From Hysterangium stoloniferum (lineage: Eukaryota > Basidiomycota > Agaricomycetes > Hysterangiales > Hysterangiaceae): DNA of 64,000 bases. Numbering within the stretch: position 1 is the stretch's first letter; the number at the start of each line of letters is the position of its first letter. Positions 23,810 to 35,109 of the stretch are shown in pieces. The DNA lies in contig WHVD01000103.1 in assembly GCA_015178975.1 (NCBI GenBank), forward strand, positions 62,001 to 126,000, in the 5' to 3' direction. The notes beneath the pieces are model-generated. The model saw only the letters and a program-made list of their open reading frames with translations. It was not told the DNA's origin and searched no databases. The position numbers and the translations under genes are program-made.

Positions 23810-24420
23810 CAGGCAGGCAATGGAATCTATTGATGTTATCCTTACCCGACTACTAACCACAATAGGCATGGCAAATTGACAAGCTGTATAGAGGATTTGT
23901 ATATGACACGCTCCAATATTGAAAAATGCGTCATTTATTTAACAATTATTCAGAGAATTGGTGCACTCCGTTGCAAGGGAAGCAAATGACCATCCCTCGA
24001 CCTGGATTTACTGAGGAAGTATAATGCAAGGAAACCTTAGAATTGGAACACCAGCAGTTCATGCAGGCGTCAGTCATTCCAACCGATTTCAAAGATATAC
24101 ATACCTGCTGCCGTTCACCAGCATCGTCAGGGAGCATCCATAACTACTTGTAGAATCCGAGATAATGGAGGATTATCTTCGGAACATCGCAACATGGATC
24201 CGAAAATTCCATATTCCTTGGGGACTGCCGAAATGTAGAAAGAAAAAAATCTGTGGCGGGGTCTTGTAATTGTTGGTCCCACCTTGATTGCAACCCAGAA
24301 TGTCCCCTATCGCGTTAGAAAAGTGGATTTCTGGATATGTGATGAATTAGAGGCGAAACCTTTTGATTATCGGGCCGGCATAGAAGCCAAGCCGAGGAAT
24401 TATAAATAGCTCTGCTCCCA
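23810..24420 (+). repeat. Dispersed repeat R4-R2, copy 1
   Basis: It contains the blocks GCAAATTGACAAGCTGTATAG, CAGTCATTCCAAC, ATCGTCAGGGAGCA and GTGGATTTCTGGATATG, in the same order as 36262-37075. Partial copies are at 24955-25320 and (inverted) 35440-35802. Confidence 0.8.
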
Positions 24421-24562
24421 GTCGGTGCTTCTAGCATAGGGTCCCAGTTGCTGCTTCTAGCGTAGCTCGGCACCCAGTTGCTGCTTCTAGCGTAGCTCGA
24501 CACCCAGTTGCAGCTTCTAGCGTAGCTTGGCTCCCAGTTGCTGCTTTTAGCGTAGCTCGGCT
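24417..24562 (+). repeat. Five 30-base tandem units
   Basis: The unit is CCCAGTTGCTGCTTCTAGCG followed by TAGCTCGGCA. Unit starts are near 24417, 24443, 24473, 24503 and 24533. A lone further unit is at 24751-24779. On the minus strand it reads as a ten-residue repeat for part of its length, but not in a convincing gene. Confidence 0.9.
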
Positions 24563-24954
24563 GAAAGGCTGCTGTCTAATGCAGCCTTACATTGGCATCG
24601 GTCCAGACGTTGATAGGACCAAACTGTATTCCTCGAGAACGGCGAGTACGATACACGATGATGACGGTAAGTAAAACGATATGAAAAAAACTACTATGCG
24701 CGTCTGTGATAACGTAATCATTATGTCGTAAGCCACCAGGCTTACATCGGCACCCAGTTGCAGCTTCTAGCGTAGCTTGTTTCCATAGTGGGGCCGCCGC
24801 AAACGCCGGCGCTCGATGGTCAGATAGAGATGGCTTGACGAATTACTGATGAAGTTTTTCTGGAGTCATACGTTCGCCAGTACTTTGCATTATGCCACTG
24901 AGCAGGTATATCATATTGCGATCCGTCACGCTGTACGACATCATGTATTCTCAC

Positions 24955-25320
24955 CTCTCAGGTAGGCAATGGAATCTATTAATGTTATCCTTGCCCGACT
25001 ACTAAACACAGTAGGCATAGCAAATTGACAAGCTGTATAGAGTATTTTGAATATCACACGCTCCAAATATTGAGAAATGCGTCGCTTATTTAACAACTAT
25101 TCAGAGAATTCGTTCACTCCGTTACAAGAGAAGCAGATGACCACCCCTCGACGTGGATTTACTGGGAGAAGTATGATGCAAGGAAACCTTAGAATTGGAA
25201 TACCAGCGGTTCATGGGGGTGTCAGTCATTCCCCATATTTGAGGATATACCTGCTCCCGTTCACCAGCATCGTCAGGGAGCACCCCAAACGCCGGCAATG
25301 AGATGTATCACTACCTGTAC
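24955..25320 (+). repeat. Dispersed repeat R4, copy 2
   Basis: Same order as 23810-24200, from GGCAATGGAATCTATTAATG to GGGAGCACCCCAAACGCCGG. Confidence 0.8.
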
Positions 25321-25354
25321 AGCCGAGATAATCGGGGTATAACAAATATAATAT

Positions 25355-25503
25355 CTCAGTCGACACGCTTGGTGAGAATCGACTAATATTAAATAACACC
25401 TATAACAAATATAACATCTACTCCGGAATTATTAGTTATGTCGTGTAATGAGAATAATGGGTATCGTACCTCAGTCGACACGCTTGGTGAGAATCGACTG
25501 AGG
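25355..25503 (-). repeat. Double-hairpin element, copy 2 (inverted)
   Basis: CTCAGTCGA with its reverse complement TCGACTGAG around CACGCTTGGTGAGAA occurs twice, at 25355-25384 and 25469-25503. The spacer carries the ACCTATAACAAATATAACAT block, related in reverse to the other two copies. Confidence 0.75.
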
Positions 25504-25839
25504 TTATGCTATGTTGCGTAGCTAGTACTTATACTGTATCGGAACAAACAATATAAAGTCATCTGACGCGAGGGTAAAGAGTAGTAAGACATAAATATAA
25601 AATGGTTGCAAGACATGATCGTAAAAAGTGATCTTATCGTAATCTTATCGTAGCTTGAATCACTTCAAGCTTATTGTCGTTATGGTTCACGATGAGTCGT
25701 TAGGGGTCGTGATGAGTCGTTTATGAGTCGTCGTGATTAGGGGTCGTGATGAGTCGTTATGAGTTGTCGTGAGTACACATGAGCCTGAGTACACGTGAGC
25801 CTCAATTTACAACACGGGGATTATTCTCGACAACATCCC
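25504..25839. other. Spacer with short GTCGTGATGAGTCGT repeats
   Basis: Imperfect short repeats of GTCGTGATGAGTCGTTATGA type lie around 25690-25790. No gene. Confidence 0.5.
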
Positions 25840-26060
25840 GTTAGAAAGTGGATTTCTGGATATGTTATGAATTGGAGGCGATATCGGGGGTCATCTATCC
25901 AACTTAGAAGCCAAGCTGCGCTATTATAAATCCGGTAACGGTTTTGTTCCTTCCAGCGTGGGTTGGCTTCAAGCCATAGGGAGCCGGGGCAAACGCTACC
26001 CGACACTCCATGGTCATACTGACTTCGTAGCCACACAAGGCCGTGATTGGGGCTGTGATA
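25840..26060 (+). repeat. Dispersed repeat R2, copy 2
   Basis: It matches 36748-36985 (GTGGATTTCTGGATATG, GCTATTATAAATC, CCTTCCAGCGTGGGTTGG, CTGACTTCGTAGCCAC) and runs directly into R3 copy 2. Confidence 0.8.
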
Positions 26061-26275
26061 TGAAAATATGAATAGCTCGTGTTTGCAAGACAGCGGTATC
26101 CAATTTCTTCTTCACCCATTGGATTGATTTGAATTTACAGGAACCAACACGACTATTTTCACTTGGTTATTTATCGCCATTTCCCGGAATTTGGTCTTAA
26201 TTTACCAGGTTTTATTCTTATTGTTTCAGATATTATGGGAATTTTCGAGCTCAGCATAGCATTCTTGCGGCTTTA
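26035..26275 (+). repeat. Dispersed repeat R3, copy 2
   Basis: It matches 21266-21525 from ATATGAAAATAT through the TTCGAGCTCAGCATAGCATTC end. Confidence 0.75.
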
Positions 26276-26279
26276 ATTT

Positions 26280-26570
26280 CAACTAAGTGGAAACGAAGTC
26301 GAGTACAACACAGAAGGCAAATCGGGAACTTCGCTTATAATTGGGCATGATGGCCTAAATGACCCCAGGGGAAGCGTCTAAACAATTGATTAGTCAGCAC
26401 GGGACTAACTCACGGAGTTATTTATAGAATCTGCCTATAGTTTCAGGAAGCCGGGATTGCGTTCGTTGAGAACTTGTACAGTACGGAAATAGTCCGATAT
26501 AGCGTGGTAAAAATATTGGACTATCTTACATCAGCATGAATATCAGTGGTTTCTAAATTGTTGTCTTTGT
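26280..26570 (+). repeat. Dispersed repeat R6, copy 2 (without insertions)
   Basis: It gives an approximate uninserted counterpart for 21540-22600: the same flanking blocks occur without the two mobile insertions. Confidence 0.65.
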
Positions 26571-27126
26571 CTCTGTCCGTGTTTGGTGAGCGGACCCCCA
26601 GTGGAAGCGAATCCGGGGGCCGCAGGCTCCATTGCACAAAGCATGCTGATGGGGACATGAGCGAGCCCCAACAGCATGCCAAACTAGTAGTAAATACATG
26701 AAAACTCAATCTAAACTACGAGTTTTAGGGCAATAAAGGAGCAGGAAAGGGTGGGATGGTGGGAAAAAGAAAAGTACTCAAGGCAAGGCTGAGCAATACC
26801 TTGAGGGCCGGCCACTCAGATGATGGTGGCAAGAGACAAAGGCGACAGGAAAGGGTTCCAGTGTAGCGGAGTTTAAACACTCCCATTGCAAAGACCGCGA
26901 TCTAATTTATTAGACCGTCCCATCTTTTTTGTAGGATCGGGAGTGCTTACATAAAGTCTCCGCCTAAGCGAGCGCGCCCATTAACGAAAATGAGGCTGTG
27001 GTCTTAAGATCTAAACACACCATCACGGGTGAGCCTAAATACTCTGACGTGGGAATATTACATTAGGCGACAGCACCCACATGCTTTGTAATAAAGTGCT
27101 GTGGATCTTTTTTTCATTTCTAACTT
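26571..27126. other. Spacer, no gene seen
   Basis: Mixed low-similarity sequence. A block at 27040-27090 (GTGGGAATATTACATTAGGC) recurs at 27578-27620 inside the neighbouring foldback. Confidence 0.4.
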
Positions 27127-27913
27127 CTAACACTAGGGTCTGAAAGTTTTCCTGATTTATTTTGGAGAACAAAATACTTCTTGAATCACTGCTCTCTGGC
27201 TGTGGTGTGCTCGTGTTGCATGTAAAACACTGCTATTTTTGAGAAGTATGTTGACATAGGCCCCATATAGATAAAAAGTTTCGTTGATCAAACATGTAAA
27301 ACCTAGCTACTTGATTTGAGTTGGACACGTCATGCTTGGAACCATTATTCAAGTATTGAATTATACCACCTATCGAAAGAATAGAGAACTTTTCAAATTC
27401 ACTTGCAAAATATTAGGCCTCCAACTATAAATAAAATACTATTACATCACCAATCAATCACACTGCCTGGAATCCGGCTATGAAGCCTGTGTTCTCCTAA
27501 GATAATACTAAAATCCATCGGTATTCATCGATCCTCCATATTCATTAAGATTGCCGACACAGCCAAGCCCCTAAATACCAACGTGGGAATATTACATTAG
27601 GCGACAGCACCCGCATGCTTTGTAACACGTCGTTCGCGTCGCGTTTGTTTGGTCACACCATCAAATAAAATTCATTCTCACCTCAGATCTTCCGCGAGGA
27701 GGAAAAGTATGACCTGGGGATACAGGAATTTACTTCGCCAGCCATTCCCTTGCAAGTACATCTATATATACATTTTCGGGGGTATGTCAACATCTCAAGA
27801 ATAGCAATGATTTACATAAAACACGACCACACCACAGCCAGAGAGCAGTGATTCAAGAAGTATTTTATTCTCCAAAATAAATCAGAAAAACTTTCCGACC
27901 TAGTGTTAGAAGC
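27127..27913. repeat. Foldback element, arms about 135 bases
   Basis: Left arm 27127-27262 and right arm 27783-27913 are reverse complements with about 90 percent identity, from CTTCTAACACTAGG inward through CTGCTCTCTGGCTGTGGTG. The centre of about 520 bases has no coding frame. Confidence 0.85.
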
Positions 27914-28170
27914 TGCCATGATCAAATTTCCAATAAACTCTGATGAGCCATCCTTATTGCCTTAACGTTTTTTTAAATAAAAAATTCATGTAAGTGCTGA
28001 GTGTTCGCAGATCTTGTCTGATGGAAACGCAAGTATAGGTTGGATGAATGCTTACATAACGCTGATTTCTACGCCACCATTGGTCAACGTCTCATGTCGT
28101 CTATTTTTACGCGACCACCTTGGTCAACGTCTCAACCAAAATGGGTACATGTAAGCAACAGTCCATGCCC

Positions 28171-28180
28171 TATAAAAGGG
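28171..28180 (+). promoter_or_regulatory. TATA box in R1
   Basis: TATAAAAGGG followed by a CT-rich stretch. It is conserved as CATAAAAGGGGG in the R1 copies at 32454 and 35204 and, inverted, near 34115, so this start region is a repeated promoter-like module. Confidence 0.5.
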
Positions 28181-29230
28181 AGCCCCTGTTCGTCACTTTC
28201 AGCCCAACTCTCCCCAACTCCTTCGACCTTTCCCATGGTATCGTAAGAATACCTCTCCTTACCTCATTGTATACCGCTCATGAATCCACCCTAGCTTTAC
28301 TGCGCGTGCCGTGAAAGACCTCAAACTGCGTGTCCCACCACCACCTGAAGACCGGTACGTGTCCCCCCCCTTGTTCTGTCCCCAAATCCTTCAACCACTT
28401 CGCGCATTTGAAATTCCAATGAATTTTTGGAGGATTCTGCATGCGCATTATGGCTTACCCAACACCTCTGACAATTCGTGTTTTGAAGTTACAGGTCGAT
28501 CCCCTATCAACCTTCAAGCAGTGTTCACTGCGTCACCATCCGTCGCCTTTGCGACAGTGAGAGCAGTGACAGGCATGAGGGTAGGCCCAAACATGAAGTG
28601 TATGAGAAATATTTTTGACTGCGATAAGAAAACGAACTTAAATATTAAACAGAATCATTTCCAACCTCCCATCCGGCGACTATCCCATTGACCCAAAAGT
28701 CTCTCCGCCAAAACCTACGAAGCCACAAAAGCCTGTCAAGAAGTAGTTGACTATATCTTGCATCTGAATAACAAGTGATCTCATTTCCTCCGTTTGAGGT
28801 CCCATTTTGAAAGTAAAACACCAATTTATCCTTGTTCTTATAAGTAGATGGATATCAGACACTTCATTCGGTACATTCGTTTGCCAAAGTTATGCAGTTC
28901 GGCTTTGACCATTTCATTACAAACAAACAATACCACACACAGGCTCATCCATGAAACTGACGGCGGAAAACCATCTATTTTGCTTTCTACCGAAACAGGA
29001 GCATATGGCAATAGAAAGACAGGCAGAAACAGAAACATACCGCATGCATGTGAAAAAATGGAATCAGCGCCATAGCTCTTCATCCTCATGTTGCAGTACC
29101 ATATGGTGGCGGGGATCATGCTTGTGTTTGTGTTTATCCGGAAACGACCCTATGTAGATGTTTCAGTAAGGATGTGACACTGAAGGATAACTTAGGATGG
29201 TAAAATGACAAGAAATTGTGATTACACATA

Positions 29231-29455
29231 CTTGCGAAGCCTGACGGCGGGAAATTTTTGCTCCTTCTCAGCAGCGCGTTTAGCAACGAGGGTTCTACAG
29301 GAAGTTGAATTTAAAATTAAGTACAATATTATATATGAGCAACCATTGTGAATAGACGTACTCGTATTGGGCCTTCTGCTCCTTTTGACGGTCCACCCGC
29401 CTACGATTAAGGCTGTGAAGATGACGACAGCGTTGGAGACGGATGGGGGGTTGCC
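29231..29455 (-). pseudogene. Ribosomal protein eS6 gene fragment, intron retained
   Basis: On the minus strand the residues IRLQRCRHLHSLNRRRVD then RQKEQKAQYE end at a GTACGT donor (29361). After a 67-base intron with a TGTAG acceptor, the frame resumes in phase with TLVAKRAAEKEQK. This fits the C-terminal arm of eS6 (RLQRKRH, SLKRRR, LLAKR motifs of that family). The 5' two thirds of the gene are absent. Intron retention points to a DNA-level copy rather than a retrocopy. Identification is from family memory, without a search. Confidence 0.7.
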
Positions 29456-30756
29456 AGAAGTTGGATTTTGGGGCTATGAATTGAAGGGTTAGACATTGCA
29501 CAAGACGAAAATTACTCTACACATTAGACTCCCGTCTTGGTATACGGCTTCGCATCCGGCGTCTTGGAACTCTTTGCCACGCCAGATCTATTCACCGGAA
29601 TATGGTTGGTTATCTCATTTCACTTTAACCTGATTTGGAAAACATATGATTACCGGAACAATGGCTTCCATATCTCCCCACAAGCTCATCTTCTCTGGAG
29701 GATATCTCGAGAACATAAAAAAACCCCTTTTCTTTGGCCGTCTCATCTCGCCTTGCTGTGAGCATTCTCAAAGTATCCGTTTTATCTCTCTGCCTTCGGC
29801 ATTTCACTGTGAACCAGACTCTTGTAGTTTGTCGTTCTTGGGACGTAGTGAAGTAATATCTTCAATTCACCTCGCATCTGCCAATGCAGGGAGCAGTAGT
29901 ATTTTCTGCGTGGCCTCCTAAGGGGGATACTCCAGCTTTATCTAGTAATCTGTATGTGCCTTTCTTCTCTCCAATTCCTGTCTAAATAGTTTAACTATTT
30001 GGCGTGTTGGAATTCGAGTGCACTGTTTTTGTATTTTGCACACGTATTGTGGGTTACGCAAACACCGCTGACAATTCGTGTTTTAAAGTTACAATTCGAA
30101 CCCTTATCAATCTTCAAGCAAAGAACCCAGTGTTCAGCGCGAGGGGTCCAATATTTTTGGACCGCGATACCAAACGAACTTTACAATTATCGAACACAGT
30201 ATCGTCAACAGCCGTAGTTGATATAGTTACCTTGTGTCTGAGTAACCAGTAATTTCCTCCGTTTATGGTCTGATTTTGAAATACAACACCAATTTGTTCT
30301 TATATGTGGATGGATATTTGTCAAGTATCTCCTTGACTCAGTTCAGAGGAGCAGGTAGGAACCTTTAGGCTCTTGCTTGTACACACACCGACATTTGGCA
30401 GCTCATTGTATTTACCGTTATTGTTTTCGACTTTGCCGAAGTTTTACAAATTGGCTTTGACCACTGATCTTGCATTCAAGCTCATTACACTGCAAAACCA
30501 AAATAATCTAGAGATACGCTCATCCATAAAACTGACGACTTACAACCGTCTATTGTGGTTTCTACAGGAACAGAAGCATATGGAAATAGAAAGACGGACT
30601 GAAAGAGAAACATATCTCATGCATGTGAAAAAATGGGATCAGCTCCATAACTCCTCATCCTCGTGTGTGTGTGGCGGCGGGGATCGTACTTGTGTTTGTG
30701 TTTATGCGGCGACGACCTACGAAATGTGTCAGTAAGGAATGGGCACCACAGCCGTT

Positions 30757-30885
30757 ACTGAGAGCCAAGCTATTTATAATAGCTCGGCTTGGCTCCCGGA
30801 TAGAGGTCTCCTGCTCTCAAAATGTCTCGGCTCCAATCCAGCACAAATCCAGAAATCCACTTCTTCTAACTTGATAGGGGGTACT
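30757..30885 (-). repeat. Dispersed repeat R2 fragment, inverted
   Basis: The reverse complement carries GTGGATTTCTGG, GAGCCAAG and TATTATAAATAGC, as in 24320-24420. It sits directly before an eS6-like exon. Confidence 0.65.
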
Positions 30886-30889
30886 CTAG

Positions 30890-31000
30890 GCTCGTTGCTA
30901 AACTGTGCGCGCGCCGCTGAGAAGAAGGAAAAGCTTGCCGCCGTCAAGGCTTCTCACAGGGTTGTCGCAAAGTACGTATATCCAATCTCTTTTTATTTTG
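30890..31000 (+). pseudogene. Ribosomal protein eS6 gene fragment (last exons)
   Basis: After a TACTCTAG acceptor the plus strand reads AAEKKEKLAAVKASHRVVAK and then a GTACGTAT donor. This corresponds to the second exon of the other eS6-like fragments and extends beyond them. It is on the opposite strand to the other two copies. Confidence 0.65.
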
Positions 31001-31128
31001 CCATCCTACGTTATCCGTGATTTGCCCAGAGGAGATGTTGGAAATTGATCGAGGATACTAACATAGTAGACGCCTCCGACAGTGTGCTCCCAGTCCCTGC
31101 CTTCCGTTGCCTCGTCAAGGGACCCACC

Positions 31129-31323
31129 TGTTAAGTTTTCGGTGGCGCTGTTCTTAGACCGTATAACTTTCCGTTTGTCTGAGTAAGTAACAGTTAACTC
31201 GTTGTAAACGGATGAGTACTACTATACATGACTCATCCTTATATAGCCTAGTAACCTGCTTACTAATACCCCTGTATGGTTCGAGTCCTTGCCGCTCGTT
31301 TACCGAATTCCCAAAAGTTAACA
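31129..31323 (+). mobile_element. Solo short LTR, 195 bases, target duplication CCACC
   Basis: It runs from TGTTAAGTTTTCGG to AAAAGTTAACA with CCACC on both sides. Same family as 21731-21936. Confidence 0.88.
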
Positions 31324-31684
31324 CCACCCACTGCAGGGGCCTTGTCTGAGGCATGTAATGCACCGACGAAGCAATCACTGCCAAGGAAGTAGGTATCGAA
31401 GCCCTGACGGGTCATTGGGTGCTCTCGTGGGTATGTGACACCGCGATCGAGTTCGGCCTGAAAAGTAGCATAGAGGTGGCCGGCTAGAGCATGTGGGATC
31501 GTCGCAGAGATAAGGTGACTAATTGACAGCGCTCCACGCTGTCAATGGGTTGCTTCACCAGCGTAAGTCGTTTGGCCAAGTGGGTACACACTTGAGGGGA
31601 TGATGAATTGGCTATTGCGGGGTGGGTTTGGACCATATACAGACATTCTATTTCAAAAATGCCAAGGAAAAAATTGTGCTTGGA
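31324..31684. other. Spacer, no gene seen
   Basis: No repeat, RNA or gene is recognised. Confidence 0.4.
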
Positions 31685-31786
31685 GCGACATCATGACAGG
31701 GGAGTCAATTTTCTTCTTGACCCATTGGATTTATTTGATTTTACTAGGACTTTAATTGTACCCACTCGGCTGTTTTCACTTGCTTA
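31685..31786 (+). repeat. Dispersed repeat R3, partial copy 3
   Basis: GGGGAGTCAATTTTCTTCTT through TTTTCACTTGCTTAG, cut by the tandem array that follows. Confidence 0.7.
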
Positions 31787-32400
31787 GATCAAGTCGCTCT
31801 ACCTGAGTTCCCCTCTTGTTTCCTACGAATTTATGGCGGCTATGCTTTAAACAGAACTACCTTATATGGTATCGTAACAATACATGGGCGTGGTGTGATC
31901 AAGTCCCTCTCCCTGAGTTCCCCCCTTGGCGCCTACAAATTTATGGTGGCTATATTTCGAACAGAACTACTTTATATGGTATCGTAGCAATACATTGGCA
32001 TGATGTGATCACATCGCTCTACCTGAGTTCCCCTCTTGGCCCCTACGAATTTATGGTGGCTATACTTCATACAAAACTACCTATGGTATCGTAACAATAC
32101 ATTGGCATGATGTGATCATATCGCTCTATCTGAGTTCCCCTCTTGGCCCCTACGAATTTATGGCGGCTATACTTCGAACAGAACTACCTTATATGGTGTC
32201 ATAAGAATACATGGGAGTGGTGTGATCAGGTCGCTCTACCTGAGTTCCCCCCTTGGCGCCTACAAATTTATGGTGTCTATACTTCAAAAAAACAGAACTA
32301 CCTTATATGGTATCGTAACAATACATTGGCGTGATGTGATCAAGTCGCTCTACCTGCCCTATTGGCGCCTACGAATTTATGGTGCTGCACCTCAAAACAG
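31787..32400 (+). repeat. Tandem array of 107-114-base units, five full plus one partial
   Basis: Units start GATCAAGTCGCTCTACCTGA and end near GTAACAATACATTGG. Starts are near 31787, 31897, 32007, 32114, 32224 and 32338. Parts resemble the R1 promoter side (ATGGTATCGTAA). Not coding. Confidence 0.92.
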
Positions 32401-33420
32401 AAGCCTGCCTTATTCCTCCATAGTTTTTTCCGTGTAAGCAGCAGTCCATGCGCCATAAAAGGGGGAAAAAACCCCTGTTCGTCACTTTCAACCTAACTCT
32501 CCCTAACTCTTTCGAGCTTTGGCATTATGGTACCGTAAGAATACCTCTCCTTACCTCATTGTATGCCGCTCATAAATCCATCCTAGGTTTACCGCACGCG
32601 CCGTGAAAGACCTCAAACTACGTGTCCCACCACCACTTGACGATTGGTAGGTGTCCCCCCCTTTTTTTCTCCCCAAATCCTTCAGCTACTTCGCCCATTT
32701 GAAATTTGAATGAATTTTTGGAGGATTCTGCATGCGCATTGTGGCTTGCGCAACACCTCTGACAATTCGTGTTTGAAGTTGCAGGTCGAACCTCTATCAA
32801 CCTTCAAGCAATGTTCAATGTGTCACCGTCCGTCGCTTTTATGACAATGGGAGCAGTGACGGGCATGAGGATAGGCCCAAACATGAAGTGTATGAGAAAT
32901 TTTCTTGACTGGGATAACAAAACGAACTTAAATATCAAACAGTTTCATTAACAACCTCCCATCTGGCGACCATCTCACTGATCCAAAAGTCTCTCCGCCG
33001 AAACCTACGAAGCCACAAAAGCCTGTCAAGAAGTAGTTGACTATATTTTGCATCTGAATAACAAGCTATTTCAATGCCTCCATTTGGGTCTCATTTTGAA
33101 AGTAAAACACCAATTCATCCTTGTGTTTTTAAGTAGATGGATATTAGACAACCCATTCGTACAATAGCAGGAACTTTGTACATACTTCGACATGACGGCT
33201 CATTGTATCCGCCAACAACATTGCCGAAGTTATGCAGTTCGGTTTTGACCATTTCATTACAAACAAACAATACCACACACATCCACACACAGGCTCATCC
33301 ATAAAACTGACGGCCGAAAACCATCTGTTTTGCCTTCCACCGAAACAGGAGCTTATGGAAATAGAAAGACAGACAAAAACAGAGACATATCGCATGCATG
33401 TGAAGAAAAAATATTATTTT
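32401..33420 (+). repeat. R1 repeat, copy in head-to-head pair (plus arm)
   Basis: It contains the CATAAAAGGGGG box, the R1 core and the CATTTCATTACAAACAAACA block. Most of it (32440-33080) is matched in reverse by 33480-34130. Confidence 0.8.
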
Positions 33421-33479
33421 GAATAAGTATAAAATGCTTTGAGTGATATCGCTGATGAACTATCTAGTAAAGCCTGACC

Positions 33480-34130
33480 CTAAATGCAGGCATTGAAATT
33501 TCTTGTTATTCAGATGCAAGATATAGTCAACTACTTCTTGACAGGCTTTTGTGGCTTCGTAGGTTTCGGCGAAGAGACTTTTGGGTCAGTGGGATGGTCG
33601 CCAGATGGGAGGTTGTTAATGAGACTGTTTGATATTTAAGCTCGTTTTGTTATCCCAGTCAAAAATATTTCTCGTACACTTCATGTTTGGGCCTACCCTC
33701 ATGCCCATCACTGCTCCCACTGTCATAAAAGCGACGGACGGTGACACACTGAACATTGCTTGAAGGTTGATAGGAGTTCGACCTGCAACTTCAAAACACG
33801 AGTTGTCAGAGGTGTTGCATAATCCACAATGCGCATGCAGAATCCTCCAAAAATTCATTCGAATTTCAAATGCGCGAAATAGTTGAAGGATTTGGGGAGA
33901 AAAAAAGGGGGGGACACCTACCGATCGTCAGGTGGTGGTGGGACAAGTAGTTTGGGGTCTTTCACGGCGCATGCGGTAAACCTAGGATGGATTTATGAAC
34001 GGTATACGATGAAGTAAGGAGGAGTATTCTTACGATACCATTATGCTAAAGCACGAAGGAGTTGGGGAGAGTTAGGTTGAAAGTGACGAACATGACGTTT
34101 CCCTCCCTTTTATGGCGCGTGCTTACATGG
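33480..34130 (-). repeat. R1 repeat, inverted arm
   Basis: Reverse complement of 32440-33080 with about 90 percent identity. Together they form a large imperfect palindrome with a spacer of about 400 bases. Confidence 0.8.
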
Positions 34131-34259
34131 ATGGTAAGATGGACACGATGAACCAGTATTCATGATGCTGTATGTAGATATTATTAGAGAGTAGTATTTG
34201 CACAGTCTCGTGATAGGCGCTGTCCCTTAGGACGAAACTTTATGTAAACATTCACGATC

Positions 34260-34410
34260 CTAACTTACACAAGACAACAATTTAGAAACCCCCAATATTC
34301 ACGCAGATGCAATAAGATGGTTATCACACTGTGTCCGCTATATCTAGACTGTACAAGTTTTCAACGAACCCAATCCCGGCTTCCTGAAACCGCCTATTTT
34401 CCAATCTAGT
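34260..34410 (-). repeat. Dispersed repeat R6, inverted partial copy
   Basis: CAACAATTTAGAAACC through CCCAATCCCGGCTTCCTGAA, the reverse of 22130-22560 blocks. Confidence 0.65.
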
Positions 34411-34499
34411 TACCCCAATCACGGCGTCAACTGCCGGGCGATCCCTGTCCCAAATAGGATATTTCCAAAATGACAAGTAAACAATTGTGCTTCGAACGA

Positions 34500-34690
34500 C
34501 ATCGTGACAGGGGAGTCCCTTTTCTTCTTCACCCATTGGATTTATTTGAATTTACTAGAATTTAATTGAACCAACTCAACTGTTTTCACTTGCTTATTTA
34601 TCACAATATCCTGGAATTTTATCTTACTTTACCAGGTTTTATTGTAATCTTCTCGGTGATTTTTGAGGCCAGCATAACATTCTGAAAGTA
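34500..34690 (+). repeat. Dispersed repeat R3, copy 4
   Basis: GGGGAGTCCCTTTTCTTCTT through GGCCAGCATAACATTCTG. Confidence 0.75.
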
Positions 34691-34744
34691 TCAAATGACA
34701 TAATAAAACGGAGTGAGCAGTTTGACCGGAATACGCACCACCGT

Positions 34745-35060
34745 GTCGGAATATAATTATTTAATTAATTTGGTGAGCAAAATCCGTGGCTCGGAGGTAC
34801 CCTTGGCTCCAAATATTTTTAGATTACCTTATTTTATACAAACTCCGCCAATCACTCATCGGATCCTTAAAGATCCATAACCTAGTTAAAATTGGTTAGG
34901 GATCTAATGTGTGATTGCAGGTTTTGGAATTCAATAAACTTTTGGATCTCAAAATACCCCTTACCAATTTTAATTATAATTCAATATGATTGTTGGAGTT
35001 TATATAAAATAAGGTTCTACTAAGGATCCTAAATTCTCTTAGAGAGGGGGGGTTATCCCG
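34745..35060. repeat. AT-rich foldback with 27-base inverted arms
   Basis: 34837-34863 (CCTTATTTTATACAAACTCC then GCCAATC) and 34988-35014 are near-perfect reverse complements. Weaker pairing of the outer TAATTATTTAATTAATTTGG region extends the stem. It resembles a small MITE; the ends are not defined. Confidence 0.6.
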
Positions 35061-35109
35061 GTGAATGGCATGCACCAATGCGTGATAGACACCACTCTGC
35101 AAATTAATT

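Larger units (their letters stand above)
28135..30720 (+). repeat. Long dispersed repeat R1, fullest copy
   Basis: The order is TATA-containing start, R1 core (CAATTCGTGTTTTGAAGTTAC, GGGCATGAGGGTAGGCCC), eS6-like fragment on the minus strand (29231-29455), an unidentified block (GGAACAATGGCTTCCATATC), and a second R1-like core (30000-30460). The part from 28430 on matches 39395-41413 over about 2 kb. It has no open frame that looks maintained, so mobility, if any, would depend on factors made elsewhere. Confidence 0.8.

Noticed and set aside
24417-24562. Regular 30-base repeats suggesting a CRISPR array
   Set aside because: Units are back to back without unique spacers, and the genome is eukaryotic.
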